Source of the DNA: Lachnospiraceae bacterium
GTDB taxonomy: Bacteria > Bacillota > Clostridia > Lachnospirales > Lachnospiraceae
Reading direction: 5' to 3'
DNA length: 48,186 bases
NCBI GenBank assembly: GCA_029063085.1
Contig: JAIDOW010000001.1
Location: forward strand, 1-48,186
Part shown: one piece after another, positions 25,229-34,429 of the stretch
Position numbering within the stretch: position 1 is the stretch's first letter
How the letters are laid out: each line of letters starts with the position of its first letter
Notes under the pieces: generated by a model
What the model saw: the letters and a program-made list of their open reading frames with translations, nothing else
The model's database searches: none
What the model was told of the DNA's origin: nothing
Program-made: the position numbers and the translations under genes

Positions 25229-26803
25229 ATGAAGAATAAAAACACGTTGAAAATGAATGTTTACAGATATGGATTGATTATGACTTTTGCAGTAATCATG
25301 CTTTTTGGAATATCCGTGAGGTCTTATGCTGCTGCTAAAAATGGATGGGAAAAGGGATATTATTATGTAAATGGCCGAAAGCAGAAATCCAAATGGATCA
25401 AAGACGGAAAGACAACATATTATCTGGACAGCAGCGGGAAAAAGATTACCGGCTGGAAAAAAATTGGCGGGAGTTATTATTTTTTTAATCAAAAAGGAAA
25501 TAATTATGCCAGTGGAAAAAAAATCGGGGCTAAGATTACCAAGCTGAGCAATAAGGCGATTAGCATGGGAATAGATGTATCCACATGGCAGGGAAATGTG
25601 AATTGGAGCAAGGTAAAAGCAGCCGGTGTGGATTTTGTCATGCTCCGCCTCGGTTATGGAAAAGGGAGGTACGGAAACAAAAGCTGTACTTTGGATGACC
25701 GTTTTAAAACTTATGTAGAAGGTGCATCGGCGGCAGGGATTCCCATTGGAATATATTTTTATTCTTATGCCACAACGCAGGAACAGGCCTTGAAGGAGGC
25801 AGAGTTTACAATTGAACAGTTGGACGGTATTCCTGTGTCGTTTCCGGTAGCTTATGATATTGAGGATGCTGCAATTATCAAGAAAACTACCAGGGCTGAG
25901 AGGACGGCTATGGCGAAAACGTATATGGATACGATAGCTGCTGCTGGATATTATCCTATGTTTTATTGTAATCAGACGTGGTATAATACATATCTGGAGT
26001 CGGAAGAACTGGCGGATTATGATTTCTGGTATGCCAGATATACGAATCAGGAGCCGGATATTACAGAATATCCATATACGATATGGCAGGCTACGTCTAC
26101 CCAGAAGCTGAGCGGTATTACGGAAAATACGGTAGATATAGATTTTTTGTATAAGAATTATTCAAAAGTTATTAAGACCAGAAGCAGTGCATTAAAATAT
26201 GGGTGGTATAAAGAAGGCGATAAATGGCAGTACTATTATAAAGGCAAGCGAAAAACGGATGGATGGTTTACGATAGCGGGACATACTTACTATTTGGGTT
26301 CTTCAGGTGCTGCTGTGGGCTGGAAAACCATTTCCGGCAATAAATATTATTTTAACAGCAAAGGAGAAATGCAGACAGGGTTTAAGAGGATCGGTCTGAA
26401 ACGGTATCTGTTTAACGAGAGTGGAGTTTTACAGATGAACACGGATGCACCAGGAGTGAAAATTGATGAAGATGGTGTGTGTCATATTAAAAAGGGTTGG
26501 TATCAGGATAAGAATGGAAAATATTTCTATCGCAATTCGGACGGAAGTATGGCAAAGAATAAATGGATTACTGTAAAAGGTAAGAAATATTATGCCGGAA
26601 GCAATAGCCGCCGGACAACCGGATTCAAGACGATTAAAGGAAAAAGATATTATTTTAATAGTAATGGTGTCATGAAAACAGGATGGCTTACGTATAAAGG
26701 CCATAAGTATTATTTTAAGAAAAACGGTGTTATGGTGAAGGGAACGACTACCCGCATTAAAGGTAAAAAATATACATTTAAGGCAAACGGTCAGTTAAAA
26801 TGA
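25229..26803 (+). CDS. Secreted GH25 lysozyme (muramidase) with cell-wall-binding repeats
   Basis: The product is a secreted peptidoglycan hydrolase. A signal peptide (about residues 1-34, ending SYA) precedes two choline/wall-binding-type repeats with WxKDG...YYLDSSG and GSYYFF patterns. The GH25 barrel covers about 112-310, with catalytic acids in GIDVSTW (D116) and AYDIEDA (D210, E212). Roughly seven more GW/YYF-type repeats follow to the C-terminus. I chose ATG 25229, six bases after GGAG; an in-frame ATG at 25217 is less well placed. The repeats suggest anchoring to a wall polymer, fitting the surrounding polymer synthesis genes. Confidence 0.92.
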   Translation: MKNKNTLKMNVYRYGLIMTFAVIMLFGISVRSYAAAKNGWEKGYYYVNGRKQKSKWIKDGKTTYYLDSSGKKITGWKKIGGSYYFFNQKGNNYASGKKIGAKITKLSNKAISMGIDVSTWQGNVNWSKVKAAGVDFVMLRLGYGKGRYGNKSCTLDDRFKTYVEGASAAGIPIGIYFYSYATTQEQALKEAEFTIEQLDGIPVSFPVAYDIEDAAIIKKTTRAERTAMAKTYMDTIAAAGYYPMFYCNQTWYNTYLESEELADYDFWYARYTNQEPDITEYPYTIWQATSTQKLSGITENTVDIDFLYKNYSKVIKTRSSALKYGWYKEGDKWQYYYKGKRKTDGWFTIAGHTYYLGSSGAAVGWKTISGNKYYFNSKGEMQTGFKRIGLKRYLFNESGVLQMNTDAPGVKIDEDGVCHIKKGWYQDKNGKYFYRNSDGSMAKNKWITVKGKKYYAGSNSRRTTGFKTIKGKRYYFNSNGVMKTGWLTYKGHKYYFKKNGVMVKGTTTRIKGKKYTFKANGQLK

Positions 26804-26814
26804 ACAGTCAGTGA

Positions 26815-26847
26815 AAACCGGAAGATATATAAGCAGTAATCCGGTTT
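26815..26847 (+). promoter_or_regulatory. Hairpin just before the sugar transferase ribosome site
   Basis: AAACCGG (26815-26821) and CCGGTTT (26841-26847) form a perfect 7-bp stem. No T-run follows; the ribosome site AGGAG begins within a few bases. It may mark a processing or stabilising point between the lysozyme and the glycan genes. Confidence 0.45.
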
Positions 26848-26860
26848 AGGAGAAAGCAGC

Positions 26861-28228
26861 ATGAAAAAGAGAGAGCAATTTAAAAGAGTAATCAATTTTT
26901 TAGAGGGATTTATTATATTAGCAGCCCATGTAGCGATATTTGCGTTTGTATGGTACGGTTCTTATGTGGAACAGTTAGAGGTTCCTTTTTTCCGGAGAGG
27001 TGACTGGGCAGTGATTGGTATCTATGGATTGATACTTTTTTTGCTGACCAATTTATATGGTGGATTCAAAATTGGATATCTGAGGCTGATGGATGTATTG
27101 TATTCCCAAATATTGTCTTTGGTGTGTGCAAATGTGGTAGCGTATATTCAGATTACATTGATCAGCAGACATTATTTAAGTGCTCTGCCGTTGTTGAAGA
27201 TGAATATGTGCCAGATTATTATGATTTTGCTATGGGTATTGATCTGTAAACTGATTTATGCAGCGTTATATCCGCCAAGACAGATGCTTCTTGTGTGTTA
27301 TGACCATGCACCGGATGAAATGATCATGAAAATGAGCTCCAGACAGGATAAGTATGAGATATGTGATATTGCAGATTTGAATGAGGAGCCGTTAAAGGAT
27401 ATCTGTGAAATGGTTGCTGATTATGAAGCGGTACTGATTTATGATATTCCGGCAGATGAGAGGAACATTATATTAAAGAAATGTTTTACAGAGAGTGTGA
27501 GGACTTATGTAACACCGAAGATTTCAGATATTCTGATTAAGGCTTCTGATAACATTCATTTGTTTGATACCCCTTTGTATTTGTCAAGAAATAAAGGGCT
27601 GTCCGGGGAGCAGATTATATTTAAGAGATTAATGGATCTGGTAATCTGTCTGCCTATATCTGTTATTTTATTGCCGCTGTTTTTGATTATTGCTCTTTTG
27701 ATTAAAATATATGATGGTGGTCCGATTTTGTACAAGCAGCCAAGGCTTACAATAGACGGAAAAGTATTTAATATCTACAAATTCCGCAGTATGCGTATGG
27801 ATTCCGAAAAAAATGGTGCGCAGCTGGCTAAGAAAAATGATGACCGTATCACACCGGTAGGAAGAGTGTTGCGTGCACTTCATTTTGATGAATTTCCACA
27901 GTTGATAAACATTATCAAAGGGGATATGTCTCTGGTGGGTCCAAGACCAGAAAGACCGGAAATTGCAGAGCAGTACAAAGAAATTATTCCTGAATTTGAT
28001 TTCCGGCTGAAAGTAAAGGCGGGGTTAACTGGATATGCACAGGTATATGGTAAGTACAATACAACCCCATATGATAAATTAAAGCTGGATCTGACATATA
28101 TTGAGAATTATTCATTCTGGCTGGATATTAAGCTTATGTTTTTAACCTTTAAGATATTATTTCAGAAGGATAATACAGAGGGAATCGATGCAAACCAGAT
28201 TACTGCGGTAAAGGAAAAGAAGGAGTAA
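26861..28228 (+). CDS. Polyprenyl-phosphate sugar-1-phosphate transferase (WbaP/PglC-like bacterial sugar transferase)
   Basis: This is a polyprenyl-phosphate sugar-phosphate transferase of the two-part WbaP/CpsE type. Four membrane spans fill about residues 14-132, a soluble Rossmann-like middle follows, then a re-entrant hydrophobic helix (about 265-288) and the catalytic PF02397 domain. That domain has KFRSMRMDSE, LHFDEFPQLINIIKGDMSLVGPRPE and GLTGYAQVYGKY. It loads the first sugar phosphate onto undecaprenyl phosphate, so this gene probably starts repeat-unit assembly for the locus. Its sugar is unknown; galactose or a HexNAc is plausible given galE and glmM upstream. The next gene begins seven bases later. 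Confidence 0.92.
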   Translation: MKKREQFKRVINFLEGFIILAAHVAIFAFVWYGSYVEQLEVPFFRRGDWAVIGIYGLILFLLTNLYGGFKIGYLRLMDVLYSQILSLVCANVVAYIQITLISRHYLSALPLLKMNMCQIIMILLWVLICKLIYAALYPPRQMLLVCYDHAPDEMIMKMSSRQDKYEICDIADLNEEPLKDICEMVADYEAVLIYDIPADERNIILKKCFTESVRTYVTPKISDILIKASDNIHLFDTPLYLSRNKGLSGEQIIFKRLMDLVICLPISVILLPLFLIIALLIKIYDGGPILYKQPRLTIDGKVFNIYKFRSMRMDSEKNGAQLAKKNDDRITPVGRVLRALHFDEFPQLINIIKGDMSLVGPRPERPEIAEQYKEIIPEFDFRLKVKAGLTGYAQVYGKYNTTPYDKLKLDLTYIENYSFWLDIKLMFLTFKILFQKDNTEGIDANQITAVKEKKE

Positions 28229-28234
28229 ACCATA

Positions 28235-29422
28235 ATGAATCGTATGCTGTTAAAAGTGATATTTTCCGATTTGGTAAGAGTGGTTACTTTTCCGATTCGA
28301 ATTTTACCTGTTAAGAAAAGTCGCATATTGTTTACGGGGCTTACAGGAGGGAATGGGTATGATTATTCCTGTAATCCCAAATATATATTTGAATATTTGC
28401 AGAATACCTGTCCTGACCAGTTTGAATATGTCTGGACTGTGAATGACAAGGAAAGGTATTCTTTTTTGAAAGAGGAAGGAGTAAAAATTGTAAAGCATTT
28501 TACGGTTTCTTCTTTTCTTATGTTATTAACTTCGAAGGTAATCATAACAAACGGTTCCTATGTGCCATGGTTTCCTTTCCGCCGAAAGCAGTATGTGATT
28601 AATACCTGGCATGGGGGCGGTGCTTATAAAAAAGTAGAGATTGAGACAGGAAAGCCGGATTGGGCAGCAAAAAGAATGGCTGCATTTTGTGCAGGAAATA
28701 TGGATTTATTTGTTGCCAGCTGTAAAGAGCAGGAAAAGCAGATGATACGTGGGACATATCGATATAAGGGAGAGGTTTTAAAGGCTGGCACACCAAGAAA
28801 TGATAAGCTGGTACTAGGAGATATAGGGGACATGATAAAAAAAGTAAAGAAGCATTATAAGATTCCCCAAAATGCAAGGGTAATCCTCTATGCACCGACT
28901 TACCGCTATGCGGAATCCCCTGTCATATTAGAGGCCGACAGATTATTGGAAAAGCTGGAACAAGACCGTTCAGAGTGGTTTTTCCTATGCAGATACCACA
29001 GGTATCAGAAGAATGGCATGAATATCCATGTGGAGGGAAAAAGAATCATTAATGTGGCAGATTATCCGGACATGCAGGAGCTGTTAGCGACAGCGGATTT
29101 GCTGATCACGGATTATTCTTCCTGTGTATGGGATTATGCACTGCTTGACAGAAAATGTATTCTATATGTACCAGACAGGAAGGAATATACAGGAAAAACA
29201 GGATTTTATGTAGATTTGGTAAGATGGCCTTTTTTAAAGGCAGGAAATATGCAGGAATTATTGGAGGCTGTGGATACCCTGCAAAGCGATAAAGAACAGG
29301 GAGAGGTTTTAAAAACCAGAGTAAGAGAGCATTTAGAGGAGCTTGGCAGTTATGAGTCTGGAAACAGCAGGAAAATAATTGCTGATAAAATTAAGGAGCA
29401 GGTAAAACCGATTGTACGATGA
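28235..29422 (+). CDS. CDP-glycerol glycerophosphotransferase-family protein (TagB-like)
   Basis: The 395-residue protein is in the CDP-glycerol:poly(glycerophosphate) transferase family that builds teichoic-acid-type linkages. Signatures are INTWHGGGAYKKVEI, GTPRNDKLV, ILYAPTYRY, ATADLLITDYSSCVWDYALL and a hydrophobic N-terminal part for membrane contact. Whether it adds one glycerol phosphate (TagB), polymerises (TagF) or transfers ribitol phosphate cannot be told from motifs. It sits directly after the priming transferase and just before a GT2, indicating an alditol-phosphate-decorated repeat unit. Confidence 0.88.
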   Translation: MNRMLLKVIFSDLVRVVTFPIRILPVKKSRILFTGLTGGNGYDYSCNPKYIFEYLQNTCPDQFEYVWTVNDKERYSFLKEEGVKIVKHFTVSSFLMLLTSKVIITNGSYVPWFPFRRKQYVINTWHGGGAYKKVEIETGKPDWAAKRMAAFCAGNMDLFVASCKEQEKQMIRGTYRYKGEVLKAGTPRNDKLVLGDIGDMIKKVKKHYKIPQNARVILYAPTYRYAESPVILEADRLLEKLEQDRSEWFFLCRYHRYQKNGMNIHVEGKRIINVADYPDMQELLATADLLITDYSSCVWDYALLDRKCILYVPDRKEYTGKTGFYVDLVRWPFLKAGNMQELLEAVDTLQSDKEQGEVLKTRVREHLEELGSYESGNSRKIIADKIKEQVKPIVR

Positions 29423-29432
29423 GGTAAAAGAA

Positions 29433-30614
29433 ATGGAACAAATTGAAGTATCGGTGGTTATCCCTGTCCATAATGGGGCGGATTATATCGGGGATACCAT
29501 GAAGTGTATATTGAATCAGACCTATTCGGGTATGGAGGTCATTGTGATTGATGATGGGTCTGTGGATAATACGGCACAAATTATACAGGAATTGCAAAAA
29601 GAACATGCAAATCTCCATTACTACTATCAGGAGAAGTCAAATGCGGGCGTTGCAAGAAATTATGGGATGAATCAGGCAAAAGGAAGGTATTTTCTGTTTT
29701 TAGACGGGGATGACCTGTTTGAAGAAAATCTTGTGGAGGAGTTATACCGGAAAATAACCGCAGATGATGCGGATATCTGTGTATGCAATGCGGACCAGTA
29801 TGATACTGAGAAGGGGAATTTTATATCAAAACCACAATATTTAAGAAAAAAATATCTGCCACAGCAGGTGCCTTTTTCCAGAAAGGACATAGGAAGTGCC
29901 ATTTTATATTTTACTACGAGTGTTCCGTGGAATAAGATGGTAAAAAGAGATTTTATGGAAAAGCAGCAGATTGTATTTCAGGATATTGAAAGGGCGAATG
30001 ACCAGTATTTTTCCATTATGGCACTATTACTGGCCAAGAGGATTACAATTGTAGATAAGATATTAGTGCATTACCGCATCAAGCAAAAGGGTAATCTGAC
30101 AACAGAATTTTCAGAGACCCCCTTATGTGCTTTTGAATCGATGGTAAAGGTAAAAAACACGTTAGAGGATATGGGACTATTGGCTCAAAAAGACATTCGT
30201 TGTGCTTTTGACAATAAGGTTCTGAATTTAATGATCTACAGTCTGAATATACAAAATACTGTCCGGGGATATCAAATGCTGTATGATACGCTTACACAGG
30301 GTGGATTGCAGAAGCTGGGTGTGGAAGTCAGAGAAAAAGAGTATTATTTTAATGAAATGGAATATAAGAATCTATGCAGCATTACAAAGATGTCATATGA
30401 TGAATATTTGTTGATGAAGAATCGGGAATACAGGGATACGATTGCCGGAAAAAATGTATCTTATAAAGAGATGGTGCAGAAAAAGGATGAGGTGATCGCA
30501 GGATTAAAGGAAAAAGAAAAGGAACTGAATGCAATCAGGAAAAAGAACTGGTATCGCAAGATAACAAGACTGATTGACGGGTATCATAAAGTGTTCAAAA
30601 AAAGTAAAGTTTAG
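29433..30614 (+). CDS. GT2 family glycosyltransferase
   Basis: A GT-A fold glycosyltransferase: SVVIPVHNGADYIGDTMK at the N-terminus, VIVIDDGSVDNT, the GVARNYGMNQAKGRY loop and the metal-binding DGDD in FLDGDDLF. ATG 29433 is eight bases after GAGG; an in-frame TTG at 29412 overlaps the previous gene and adds seven unlike residues. The C-terminal 60 residues form a Lys/Glu-rich coiled coil and basic tail, resembling the tail of the sulfotransferase at 20520. It probably adds one sugar of the repeat unit; donor unknown. Confidence 0.9.
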   Translation: MEQIEVSVVIPVHNGADYIGDTMKCILNQTYSGMEVIVIDDGSVDNTAQIIQELQKEHANLHYYYQEKSNAGVARNYGMNQAKGRYFLFLDGDDLFEENLVEELYRKITADDADICVCNADQYDTEKGNFISKPQYLRKKYLPQQVPFSRKDIGSAILYFTTSVPWNKMVKRDFMEKQQIVFQDIERANDQYFSIMALLLAKRITIVDKILVHYRIKQKGNLTTEFSETPLCAFESMVKVKNTLEDMGLLAQKDIRCAFDNKVLNLMIYSLNIQNTVRGYQMLYDTLTQGGLQKLGVEVREKEYYFNEMEYKNLCSITKMSYDEYLLMKNREYRDTIAGKNVSYKEMVQKKDEVIAGLKEKEKELNAIRKKNWYRKITRLIDGYHKVFKKSKV

Positions 30615-30641
30615 GTACAGAAGTAAAAAGAGAGAAAGCAG

Positions 30642-30667
30642 GTAATCACTTTAAAGAAAAGTGGTTA
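30642..30667 (+). promoter_or_regulatory. Intergenic hairpin before the TagF-like gene
   Basis: TAATCACTT (30643-30651) pairs with AAGTGGTTA (30659-30667), nine pairs with one G-U. There is no T-run after it. It may stabilise or separate neighbouring messages. Confidence 0.35.
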
Positions 30668-30689
30668 TAAATATCAATGAGGTGACGGG

Positions 30690-32465
30690 ATGAAATTAAA
30701 CGAAGAAACAGAGGTTCTGGTTGATAAACTGGCGATCAGAAGAAATATCATGACTTTGGGAGTACTTGTCCGCAATACTTCAGGGGAACCGGAGTCTTTG
30801 GAAATCAAGCTGGCGGTTAAATTTGCGAATACGGCAGAATCCAGGATATTGCCATTATCCGTAACAGATACCAGCTTTGATGAGAAAGGATATTATATCG
30901 GATATGCTATTTTCGATTATGAACTGGATGCGGTTTTTTTTAATAATGATTTAAACGCATTTACTGTTACGGTACAGGCATATGACGGACATGGATACAG
31001 AGATATTTTAGTGGAAAATAATGATTATAACCAGGTAAAAGAAGAAAATGAATATGCCTGTTTTCTGGAAAAAGGTGTTATCACCATTAAGAGGAAAAAG
31101 CCTGTAAGATTTCATGGGAATAACATATTCGTTCTGTTTTTTTGTTTTTTGTACCGTACTGTGGAATTTTTGATCGGAACGCTTCTGATACCATTGTTTT
31201 TGCTGGATGGGGTATATGTTCATATGCTGGGCAATAAAAGAAGGTTTATGGAAAATACCTATGGCGGCGGGCAGTTAAAAAGGACTCTGTTGTTTGCAAA
31301 ATGGAGATATTCGTCATTTTGCAGACTGACTATGAACAGAGCAACTATTAAGAAAACTTTTTTGAATGTACTGACTTCTTTTTTGTCTTTGTTCTTTAAA
31401 AAAGAATATATTCTGTTTGTGTCATCAAGAAGAACGGATCTGACAGGAAATATTGCTTATGTAAATGATGTTTTACAGGAAAGGAATGCAAAGGTGTTGT
31501 TCTGGCTGGTTCCTGGTAAGACAAAGTTTATGACATATAGAAATTTTTGTTCACTGGCTTATAAGCTTGCCAGAAGCAAGGTAGTAGTGGTGGATGATTT
31601 TACACCTGTGCTAAACGAAGTGTGGGCAATGAAGCATAGAATTCTGATTCAGCTCTGGCATGCCTGCGGAGCATTCAAAACGTTTGGCTTTACAAGAGTA
31701 GGAAAGGATGGCGGACCTAATCAGACCAGTACGAACCACAGATATTATAATTATGCAATTGTGAGTTCTTCGGAAATCTGCCGCTTTTATGCGGAAGGGT
31801 TTGGAATAGACGAGAAAAATGTAAAAGCTTTGGGTGTTCCCAGAACGGATGATTTTTTCAGGGAGGAATATAAAAAAGAAATTCGGAAGAAACTATATGA
31901 AACATATCCCCAGTTAAAAGAGAAAAAGATTATCATGTTTGCTCCGACTTTCCGGGGGAATGGAGCGGGAAGTGCATATTTCCCCTTTGAAAAGTTTGAC
32001 GTGGGGCGGCTGCTTGAGCATCTGGGAGAGGACTATATGGTTATTATCAAGCATCATCCGTTTGTTGAGGCAAAACATCCAATTGATAAAAGCGTGAAAG
32101 ACAGAGTACTGGATTTGTCCGGTGAATCCGAAATTAATGACCTGCTATTTATTACAGATTTACTAATCACGGATTATTCCTCTGTTATATTTGAGGCTTC
32201 GCTCCTTAATATTCCGATGCTGTTCTATGCTTTTGACTTGGAAGATTATGTGGTAAACAGGGATTTCTATTATCCATTTAAAAATTTTGTTCCGGGAAAA
32301 ATTGTCCGGAATATGACACAGATTGCAGAGGCGGTAAATCAATCCGACTATGAACTGGAAAAAGTACAGACTTTCAAACAGCGGTTTTTTGATGATCTGG
32401 ATGGAAAAGCTTCAGAGAGAGTGGCAGATTTTATCTTGCAGTTAGCAGGTCACGGTTCAGCCTGA
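30690..32465 (+). CDS. CDP-glycerol glycerophosphotransferase-family protein with an extra N-terminal domain (TagF-like)
   Basis: This 591-residue protein has a C-terminal CDP-alditol transferase domain from about residue 240. It shows LIQLWHACGAFKTFG, GVPRTDDFF, IIMFAPTFRG, VIIKHHPFV and LITDYSSVIFEASL, and the closer match is to polymerising TagF-type enzymes. Ahead of it are a beta-rich region of about 140 residues that I do not recognise and a long hydrophobic segment (about 146-177) that could be a membrane span or hairpin. GAGGTGACGGG precedes the ATG. With the TarI-like gene downstream, it may polymerise or attach ribitol or glycerol phosphate units. Confidence 0.88.
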   Translation: MKLNEETEVLVDKLAIRRNIMTLGVLVRNTSGEPESLEIKLAVKFANTAESRILPLSVTDTSFDEKGYYIGYAIFDYELDAVFFNNDLNAFTVTVQAYDGHGYRDILVENNDYNQVKEENEYACFLEKGVITIKRKKPVRFHGNNIFVLFFCFLYRTVEFLIGTLLIPLFLLDGVYVHMLGNKRRFMENTYGGGQLKRTLLFAKWRYSSFCRLTMNRATIKKTFLNVLTSFLSLFFKKEYILFVSSRRTDLTGNIAYVNDVLQERNAKVLFWLVPGKTKFMTYRNFCSLAYKLARSKVVVVDDFTPVLNEVWAMKHRILIQLWHACGAFKTFGFTRVGKDGGPNQTSTNHRYYNYAIVSSSEICRFYAEGFGIDEKNVKALGVPRTDDFFREEYKKEIRKKLYETYPQLKEKKIIMFAPTFRGNGAGSAYFPFEKFDVGRLLEHLGEDYMVIIKHHPFVEAKHPIDKSVKDRVLDLSGESEINDLLFITDLLITDYSSVIFEASLLNIPMLFYAFDLEDYVVNRDFYYPFKNFVPGKIVRNMTQIAEAVNQSDYELEKVQTFKQRFFDDLDGKASERVADFILQLAGHGSA

Positions 32466-32543
32466 TACGGCGGATATAGATTCCAAGGACGGATAATAGA
32501 AATTTATCCATAGCTGTGAATAGCAGCTGGTATGCAGGCTGAA
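32456..32543 (+). promoter_or_regulatory. Branched hairpin structure at the TagF-like/TarI-like junction
   Basis: TTCAGCCTG (32456-32464, running into the stop codon) is the perfect complement of CAGGCTGAA (32535-32543). Between them are two further hairpins, GGATAA with TTATCC and AGCTG with CAGCT. The whole could fold as a multi-branched RNA. No T-run follows. Its function is unknown. Confidence 0.45.
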
Positions 32544-32551
32544 TGGCAATG

Positions 32552-32608
32552 TTGACAAGGGATAAAAGAGAAACGTATCTTGTGAATCTAAGTATTCTGT
32601 GATACAAT
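32552..32608 (+). promoter_or_regulatory. One or two promoters for the TarI-like gene
   Basis: A perfect TTGACA (32552-32557) is 18 bp from TATCTT (32576-32581). Just downstream, TTGTGA (32580-32585) is 17 bp from TACAAT (32603-32608). The second pair would give a very short leader. Either could start transcription of the gene at 32632. Confidence 0.6.
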
Positions 32609-32631
32609 GGGGCGAATGAGGAGAAATAGTA

Positions 32632-33348
32632 ATGAAAAGAAGTAATATTTATGGTGTAGTGCTTGCCGGAGGCAAGGGAACTAGAATGGGAAATGTGGAA
32701 AAACCTAAGCAGTTTATGGAAATTGGCGGAAAACCGATTATTGTTCATACAATTGAGAAGTTTGTAGTCAATGCGGAATTTGATAAAATACTTGTGTTGT
32801 CACCGAAGCAGTGGATAATGCATACAGGTGATTTGGTAAAAAAATATATCCCAAATAACGACAGGATTGTAGTGGTTGAGGGCGGAGTTACCAGAAATGA
32901 GACGATTATGAATGCAATTTCTTACATTGATAAAGAGGGGTGTCTTGATGATGATACTATTATTGTAACACATGATTCAGTACGTCCTTTTGTAACACAT
33001 CGTATCTTAGAGGAAAATATACGTTATGCAAAAGCGTTTGGCGCTTGTGATACGGTAATACCGGCTACAGATACAATTGTAGAAAGCAGGGATCGTCAGA
33101 TGATATCTACCATACCGGAGCGTACTATAATGTATCAGGGACAGACACCGCAATCTTTTAAAGCGTTACATTTGAGAAATTTATATCAGTCTCTGTCTAA
33201 GCAGGAAAAAGAAATTCTGACGGATGCTTGTAAAATATTGGTAATCAAGGGAGAAAAAGTACATTTGGTAGAAGGCGAGGAGTCTAATATTAAGATAACC
33301 TATCCATATGATATGAGAGTGGCAGAAGCACTTTTGGGGGGCAGGTAG
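32632..33348 (+). CDS. IspD/TarI-family cytidylyltransferase, probably alditol-phosphate (TarI-like)
   Basis: The protein joins CTP to a sugar-alcohol phosphate. The nucleotide-binding loop is VVLAGGKGTRMG, followed by KPKQFMEIGGKPIIVHT, THDSVRPFV and QTPQSFKA. IspD (isoprenoid pathway) and TarI (CDP-ribitol synthesis) share these motifs. I favour TarI or a related enzyme because the gene lies between a CDP-alditol transferase and envelope genes. The usual ribitol-phosphate reductase TarJ is not in the window, so the substrate is uncertain. GAGGAG precedes the ATG, and candidate promoters lie directly upstream. Confidence 0.8.
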   Translation: MKRSNIYGVVLAGGKGTRMGNVEKPKQFMEIGGKPIIVHTIEKFVVNAEFDKILVLSPKQWIMHTGDLVKKYIPNNDRIVVVEGGVTRNETIMNAISYIDKEGCLDDDTIIVTHDSVRPFVTHRILEENIRYAKAFGACDTVIPATDTIVESRDRQMISTIPERTIMYQGQTPQSFKALHLRNLYQSLSKQEKEILTDACKILVIKGEKVHLVEGEESNIKITYPYDMRVAEALLGGR

Positions 33349-33498
33349 ATATTAAATAGTGTAATCAATTAGAGAAAAGATGTCAGTTTGTAATGAATTT
33401 AAGGGTATTATCTTTGCTCAGGAACAAATTATTGTTAGAACATCACTGGCGGTGGAGAAAAGAATTACAGTGACCAGAAAGAGACTGGAGAAAAATAA

Positions 33499-33969
33499 AT
33501 GAAAATAATATTTGAATATATGAGAAAATACAAAGAGATTATATCCTATCTTTTTTGGGGCGTGATGACGACAATGGTGAGTTGGAGTAGCTATAGTCTT
33601 TTTGCGTTGTTATTGAAAAATCAGGGAACCTCTTTTGCAATTATGGGAGTTCATACTTCTATGGTGGTATTAGTATCGAATATCCTTTCTTGGATCTGTG
33701 CTGTTTTATTTGCATTTGTGACAAATAAACTATGGGTATTTTGCAGCAAAAGCTGGGAGATAAAAGTATTTGTACCAGAGTTTGGAAAATTTATCTCTAC
33801 AAGGCTGGTTACCGGAGTATTGGAAATTGTTTTAGTTCCATTGTTGGTAGGAATAGGGTTGAATCAAACGATATTGGGAATAGAGGGAATGGCTGCGAAG
33901 GTTGCAGTCAGCGTTTTGATTGTAGTGTTGAATTATATATTTAGTAAAATATTTATTTTTAAATCATAA
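33499..33969 (+). CDS. GtrA-family small membrane protein
   Basis: This 156-residue protein has four predicted membrane helices (about 15-38, 48-75, 96-120, 127-150). The GtrA hallmark is the central AFVTNKLWVF and the C-terminal NYIFSKIFIF. GtrA proteins are thought to flip or shuttle polyprenyl-phosphate-linked sugars used by periplasmic or outside-facing glycosyltransferases. That fits the polyprenyl-phosphate GT2 at 38426 and the GT-C-like protein at 46388. It begins after GGAG at a spacing of eight. The decayed sequence following it carries no other intact gene. Confidence 0.88.
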   Translation: MKIIFEYMRKYKEIISYLFWGVMTTMVSWSSYSLFALLLKNQGTSFAIMGVHTSMVVLVSNILSWICAVLFAFVTNKLWVFCSKSWEIKVFVPEFGKFISTRLVTGVLEIVLVPLLVGIGLNQTILGIEGMAAKVAVSVLIVVLNYIFSKIFIFKS

Positions 33970-34144
33970 AATTTAAAAGGGATTTATGGTTGCGGTTGTA
34001 TGCCGTATTATGGGGGAGTTTTGAAAAATTTCAAATGCTTCAGTATTGATTCTCGTGAGGATCTTTAATGTCCTTGTATTATTTTTTTAGAGATTTTATC
34101 CAGAATGAAATTGTTTTTATGTTTGGTTGGAAATGTTATTGGTA

Positions 34145-34425
34145 TTGGAGATTTTAGAATCGAGTGAGATATATTGTGCTGGTACGGACAGTTATAAAAA
34201 ATCATTACTGGCTAAGTGTTATGAGAGATGTGGCATATGATTTAGGGGACGAAGAGGTTGACCGTGATACGGTAATGATACCCCATCATCTGAAGTGTAT
34301 ATTGGAATATGATCCGAAGTATATTAATTAGATGGATGGTAACAGGGGCCGGGGTATGGGATAAAGATATAAGTGATGTACTGGTAGAACAATATCAGTC
34401 ATATACGGAGAGGATAGAAGAATAA
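34145..34425 (+). pseudogene. Frameshifted remnant of an unrecognised gene
   Basis: Three short protein-like stretches follow one another in three different frames: LEILESSEIYCAGTDSYKK (from 34145), MRDVAYDLGDEEVDRD (from 34221) and GVWDKDISDVLVEQYQSYTE (ending with TAA at 34425). Each looks coding by composition but each frame is soon broken, which suggests at least two frameshifts in a decayed gene. The last stop is five bases before a good terminator, as for a real gene end. I do not recognise the parent family. The stretch 33970-34144 before it holds nothing I can support. Confidence 0.45.
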
Positions 34426-34429
34426 AGAA

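Noticed and set aside
25330-26800. Short repeats in the lysozyme gene as a CRISPR or DNA repeat array
   Set aside because: They are diverged coding repeats for wall-binding modules, not identical DNA repeats with spacers.
32431-32748. Minus-strand ORF across the TagF-like/TarI-like junction
   Set aside because: No recognised motifs, overlaps promoters and the TarI-like start, and has no ribosome site.
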